From: Actinomycetota bacterium
GTDB lineage: Bacteria > Actinomycetota > Humimicrobiia > Humimicrobiales > Humimicrobiaceae
Assembly (NCBI GenBank): GCA_023380915.1
Contig: JAMCSM010000162.1
Location: 1-19,888, forward strand
Length of the DNA stretch: 19,888 nt
Direction: 5' to 3'
Part shown: positions 15,736 through 19,888 of the stretch, piece after piece
How positions within the stretch are numbered: position 1 is the stretch's first letter
How the letters are laid out: every line of letters starts with the position of its first letter
Position numbers and translations under genes: made by a program
Notes under the pieces: model-generated
Databases searched by the model: none
Told to the model about the DNA's origin: nothing
The model's input: only the letters and a program-made list of their open reading frames with translations

Positions 15736-16319
15736 GTCAATTTGCTGATACAATTTCAAGCGCTAAAAGTACTTTAGGGCTGCTATTAAGATTTTATGAA
15801 AATAAAGAATTCATAGCTGAAATAATTGTTTTAAGAATATTATATAAAGATATTATTTGCAGGCTATGTGAAAAAGAAATAAACTTTAATCAAATGAATG
15901 ATTTTCATAGACATTTTTTTCTGCAACATTGGGAAGATGTAGCAAAAATTCTTCAATATGATGAAATAAGACTTTATAATCCATCTCTCCCTGTTGCAAT
16001 TTATAAATGTTTGTTTTGTAAGCAATTCTTTAAGATATCAAATCCGGAAAATCCAAATAGTTTTATAGAATTCCATATAAAGAATAGGTGTGAATCTGCG
16101 AAAAATAATCGTAGTAATTTACCTGTTGAAAAATGTTATGTAAAAGTTGTTGATATTGACACAATAAAAAAGAACGTTTACCCAAAACTAACAAAACTTT
16201 ATATATGTAAAATATGCAATAAAATTCCAAGAAACAAGGATTCGAAAGAGAGCAATTTAAAGGCTATATTAAACCATTTTTATAATAATCACTTGGATGA
16301 ATTGTTTTATTATAAATGA
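15618..16319 (+). CDS. Large beta-rich protein upstream of helicase, C-terminal part with three zinc fingers (frameshifted)
   Basis: In the frame that follows the shift, the protein continues as HAYINTDIHYEAEAVLLQ and then SCLLSQFADTISSAKS, completing another beta-rich unit. Three zinc-finger-like blocks follow: CRLC (15858-15869) with HRH at 15906-15914, CLFC (16008-16019) with a later His and Cys, and CKIC (16206-16217) ending in NHFYNNHLDE. The chain stops at 16319, 30 bases before the helicase ATG. The full protein would have about 830 residues. Serial C-terminal zinc fingers suggest nucleic-acid or protein binding. A possible TTG at 15663 would be only an internal start; the open frame upstream and the sensible sequence there argue for one gene. 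Confidence 0.75.
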   Translation, partial: HAYINTDIHYEAEAVLLQNNQELQTLKLKKNKGIYSCLLSQFADTISSAKSTLGLLLRFYENKEFIAEIIVLRILYKDIICRLCEKEINFNQMNDFHRHFFLQHWEDVAKILQYDEIRLYNPSLPVAIYKCLFCKQFFKISNPENPNSFIEFHIKNRCESAKNNRSNLPVEKCYVKVVDIDTIKKNVYPKLTKLYICKICNKIPRNKDSKESNLKAILNHFYNNHLDELFYYK

Positions 16320-16349
16320 ATTTTTTTGGAAAGTGAGAAATAATAAAAT

Positions 16350-18392
16350 ATGTCCTTAGATCCAATAAATTTAACTAATAATATCAGAGATGGCTATCTA
16401 AGATACTTGATAAGTTCATTAAAATTAAAAGATCCTTTATTAAAAAATTCTTTTTATGAGGAAATCAGGAAATTTGGATATACCAACGGGCCAATTCTTG
16501 AAGCTACTCCACCATTTAAAGAAGGATGCAAATTAAATTACTTAGTAAAAGAAGGATTACTAAATAGTATTTTTGAAAAATTCATTTATGAGGCATTGCC
16601 ATATTTAAAAAATAAGAATCTATATCTTCATCAGGAAGAGTCCTTAAGAAAAATAATAAATGGTAGAAATTTAATTATTTCAGCTGGTACGGGTAGTGGT
16701 AAAACTGAATGTTTTTTAATCCCAATATATAATTATTTGATAAATAAGTTTGAAAAAGGAGAGTTATCTCCAGGAGTAAATGCTTTGCTCCTTTATCCAA
16801 TGAATGCACTTGCAAATGATCAGCTAAACAGACTAAGAGTATTATCAAAAATTATAGAAAAGAACGTACCAGAGTTAAGAATAACCTTTGGTCGGTATGT
16901 AGGAGATACGGAAGAAGAACAATCTAAAGCCCTAGAGACATTTAAGGTAATGCATCCTGGCGAAGAACCTGTAAAAAGTGAAATCTTATCACGAGAAGAA
17001 ATGCGCAATAGTCCTCCGAATATATTGATAACAAATTATGCTATGCTCGAGTATCTATTATTAAGGCCAAAGGATTCCCCGTTCTTTGATGGAGAATTTG
17101 CAAAATTCTGGAAATTCCTGGTTTTGGATGAAGCTCATGTTTATAGTGGTGCAACAGGTATAGAGATTGCAATGCTTATAAGAAGGTTAAAGGATAGAGT
17201 TTGTAATAATATAGCAGGAGATCTTAGTTGCATTGCAACTAGTGCAACATTAGTAAAGAGAACAAAAGAATTTAATAAAATTGCAGATTTTGCAAATAAA
17301 CTATTTGGTGAAAAATTTGAATGGGATGATAACGATGGAAAAAAACAGGATGTAGTCATTAGCTCAAGAATGAATTTAGTATTTATGGAATCACCCGTGA
17401 ACTATCCTTTAGAACTTTACAAAGATTTAGATATTCTTATTTCAAATAAAGGGAAAGAACTCACTGAAGAAAAAGTGATAGATGTCTTTAAAAAGCATAA
17501 GGTATCCAGTAATTCTCTAGGGAATATCTTAGATCGAGGCAAGGGTATAAAACATTTTTTATATAATTTACTTAAATCAGATTCAAATATTTTTAGAATT
17601 AAAGATATTTTAGATGAAGGTCCCAAAGATCTTATTTATGTTGTTAAACAATTTGGTAACATACTAACTCAAGATAATAATTTTACCAAATTATTATCTC
17701 AGATTATAAGTTTAATAAATGTAGCAGTTTGGGCACGCCCTAATGATGAATCATCCCATTCAAATTCAGCGAGATACCATCTTTTTGTAAGAGCAACAGA
17801 AGGGGTATTTGCAAGCTTTTATCCTGAACCAAAAATCTATTTAAATAGAAAAAAAATGACTGAAGATGGATTTCCTATTTTTGAAATTGCTACATGCAGA
17901 AGATGTGGGCAGGAGTATATAGTTGGGAATATTATTGATGATAAACTTCATCATACAACTTATGAAATAGATACCCAAATAAAAAATAGATATTTTATTC
18001 TTGAACCAAAGAAGAATTATGAATGGTTCGATGATGAAGACCAGGAAGTCGCGCTACCGTTAGAAGGAACTAACCTAAAGAATGAATGGAAACTCTGCAT
18101 AAAGTGTGGAAGTATTTGGGAGTCAAATTCTTTAGAAATAGCAGAATGTCCACATGGGAATCATTCAATAAGATATTTAAAAGAAGTAACTCCTGAAGGT
18201 GATACCTTAAATAAATGTTTTGCCTGCGGGCTAAGGTCAGAGGGAATAGTCAGGGAATTTGTTTTTCAAAAAGATGCTCCAACAGCAGGCAAGATGCTGC
18301 TTTTTTTGCACCCTATATGGATTTTACTTATAAAAGGATTTTGTTTAGGAGATTATTTATCGAGGCGCTACAAAGAGCTGGAAATTCAATAG
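16350..18392 (+). CDS. Giant superfamily 2 helicase (COG1205/Lhr-YprA-like), first part (frameshifted)
   Basis: The N-terminal part of a DEAD/DEAH-type ATP-dependent helicase. It has HQE (94-96) as Q-like motif, Walker A AGTGSGKT (112-119), LLYPMNALANDQLNRLR around Pro150 (motif Ia), TNYAMLEYLLLRP near 228-240, motif II DEAH (260-263) in LVLDEAHVYSGATGIE, and motif III SAT (298-300). After RecA domain 1 there is a cysteine-rich insert: C-x2-C at 516/519 (CRRCGQEY), 583/586 (CIKCGS), Cys600 and His602 (CPHG), and 623/626 (CFAC), which look like zinc sites. The original frame ends after about residue 652, and its last 28 residues are out of frame. Restoring one T in the run at 18301-18307 continues into the next entry. 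Resembles helicases with C-terminal DUF1998 such as DruE/DrmA/YprA. Confidence 0.9.
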   Translation: MSLDPINLTNNIRDGYLRYLISSLKLKDPLLKNSFYEEIRKFGYTNGPILEATPPFKEGCKLNYLVKEGLLNSIFEKFIYEALPYLKNKNLYLHQEESLRKIINGRNLIISAGTGSGKTECFLIPIYNYLINKFEKGELSPGVNALLLYPMNALANDQLNRLRVLSKIIEKNVPELRITFGRYVGDTEEEQSKALETFKVMHPGEEPVKSEILSREEMRNSPPNILITNYAMLEYLLLRPKDSPFFDGEFAKFWKFLVLDEAHVYSGATGIEIAMLIRRLKDRVCNNIAGDLSCIATSATLVKRTKEFNKIADFANKLFGEKFEWDDNDGKKQDVVISSRMNLVFMESPVNYPLELYKDLDILISNKGKELTEEKVIDVFKKHKVSSNSLGNILDRGKGIKHFLYNLLKSDSNIFRIKDILDEGPKDLIYVVKQFGNILTQDNNFTKLLSQIISLINVAVWARPNDESSHSNSARYHLFVRATEGVFASFYPEPKIYLNRKKMTEDGFPIFEIATCRRCGQEYIVGNIIDDKLHHTTYEIDTQIKNRYFILEPKKNYEWFDDEDQEVALPLEGTNLKNEWKLCIKCGSIWESNSLEIAECPHGNHSIRYLKEVTPEGDTLNKCFACGLRSEGIVREFVFQKDAPTAGKMLLFLHPIWILLIKGFCLGDYLSRRYKELEIQ

Positions 18393-19888
18393 ACTATAGA
18401 TTGAATTCACTTTGCAAGGATATAAAGGATATATGTGAAGAATTTAATATCTTTAACGGATCTTCAGATGATCGGGAAAAAACTATTGAAGTCTGGAACT
18501 GGATAATTCAGGAATTTTGTGGTTTATGGGATAAAAGAAATTCATTAGAAGGTGTAGGTTTGATTAGCTTTGATATTGTTTTTCCGAATCTTTGGAAACC
18601 GCCAGTGGAACTTAAAGATTTATTGGGAATAAGTGATGAAGAAATAAGATATTTATATATAATATTATTAGATACTTTAAGATATAATACAGCGGTTACT
18701 TTTCCAACTGATGGCCCTGATCCCAAGAATAATTTTTTTTCTCCAAGAAATAGAATTTATAGATTTAGAGGTAATGGATCTGATATAAATAAAGGAATTT
18801 ATTCATTTGTAAATACTAAAGGCAGGGATAATACAAGGTCAGAGTTTATCCAAAAATTATTAAAAAGACACGGAAAAAATTTTAATATCGAAACCTCTAC
18901 TAAAATATTGAACCTAATTTGGAATGATCTTAGAGATAATTGGGTTGATAATGGAATATTTTATTATTCAGATTCAAAAGAAGGTGCTTTATATCAACTA
19001 GATTATAAATACTGGAAAATTTCGTTAAATGAAAATAAAAAACAACTATTTATTTGTGATAAGTGCGGATTAATATCAGACATAAATTTAAAAAGTATCT
19101 GTTTCGTTTATAACTGTGATGGTGCTTTAAAAAAGTTGAATATAGAAGAAAACTTCGACATTGCACATAATCATTATCGTTATTTATATGAGAACTTGAA
19201 TATAAAAAAATTAATATCGCATGAGCATACTGCACAATTAAATCAAAAATACGCATCAAAAATTCAACAAGATTTTATTAAAGGGAAAATAGATTTATTA
19301 AGTTGCTCTACAACTTTTGAGCTTGGAGTAGATCTGGGTGAACTTGAATTAATTTTCTTAAGAAATATTCCGCCTGAACCTTCAAATTATATACAAAGAG
19401 CAGGTCGTGCAGGCAGAAGAACTGATAATGTTGGATTTACACTTACATTCGCTCAATTAAGGTCCCATGATTTAGCATTTTTTAAGGAACCTGAAAAAAT
19501 GGTTGATGGAATTATCAATGCTCCAGTAATAGAACTTTCTAATGATAAAATAATAAGAAGACATTTATATTCCATCGCTTTATCTTATTTTTTTAGAGAA
19601 TTCCCTCTTTATTATGGTGACTTGAATTCTTTTTTTAACTTTGAATCTGGAGATAGCGCAATATTCAAAATTAAGGATTTTTTAAGAGATAAACCAGATT
19701 CTCTTCTTAAATCATTAATAAAGGTATTGCCTGAAAACATGAAAAATACTTTTAGATTAGATTCATGGGATTGGACAAACAATTTAATAGGTGATGACGG
19801 AGTATTAACAATAGCAACTGAAAAAATAAATTGTGAGTATGAAGATCTTAAAGTCTTTTATAATGAAAAATCCCAAGCTTTTATTAAC
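18308..19888 (+). CDS. Giant superfamily 2 helicase, second part, open at the window end
   Basis: This frame has no stop from 18308 to the window end, about 527 codons. It begins APYMDFTYKRILFRRLFIEA, then LQRAGNSIDYRLNSLC. It then has a zinc-like cluster CDKCG with a following NCDG. RecA domain 2 follows: SCSTTFELGVDLGELELIFL (motif V, near 19300-19360) and motif VI QRAGRAGRR (19394-19420). These residues complete the helicase of the preceding entry. No ATG or ribosome binding site is expected since it is the continuation after a one-base loss. The rejoined protein exceeds 1,178 residues and is incomplete: a C-terminal region such as DUF1998 would lie beyond the window. Codon use matches the two preceding reading frames. 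Confidence 0.88.

Overview
The window is bacterial and AT-rich. Genes use standard code 11, and several have strong Shine-Dalgarno sequences (GGAGG types at 7964, 10758 and on the minus strand at 6942). A separate N-terminal transketolase subunit, a PotA-type ABC ATPase and many small uncharacterised proteins fit an anaerobic low-GC bacterium such as a sediment or subsurface lineage. I cannot assign a phylum.

Positions 1-2783 look like core metabolism. They hold the tail of an unknown gene, a small DUF4190-like membrane protein (minus strand), the transketolase N-terminal subunit (plus) and a lone PotA-like ABC ATPase (minus). The leader between the membrane protein and transketolase carries two exact inverted repeats (26 bp and 23 bp) arranged like a small invertible or rearranged promoter segment. 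A 1.2-kb AT-rich gap (2784-3967) follows, with what may be a dead transposase fragment.

Positions 3968-13267 form an accessory region rich in DNA-processing genes. In order these are a NERD nuclease/UvrD-like helicase fusion, a DUF2130 coiled-coil nuclease-like protein, two small unknown proteins, a WYL regulator, a frameshifted ARPP-1 (DUF6569) protein, a 51-residue zinc finger, a frameshifted small Gly-rich protein that has a decayed paralogue 4 kb upstream, a DUF2779 protein (Fe-S RecB-like nuclease plus DEDD exonuclease-like domain) and a one-TM protein.

Positions 13819-19888 hold the strongest candidate for an unusual system. It has two genes on the plus strand, very AT-rich. The first encodes a protein of about 830 residues with a charged linker, a beta-rich middle and three C-terminal zinc fingers. 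The second encodes a giant superfamily 2 (COG1205/Lhr/YprA-like) helicase that runs off the window. Each is split by a single 1-base frameshift. The second RecA domain of the helicase lies in a frame with no obvious start codon and is easily missed. The layout resembles two-component helicase defence systems (Druantia-like, for example), but I cannot prove membership.

Four 1-base frameshifts in about 9 kb, three of them single-base losses at or next to A or T runs, suggest either uncorrected sequencing errors or decay of the island. All reconstructions here assume that the two frames belong to one gene.
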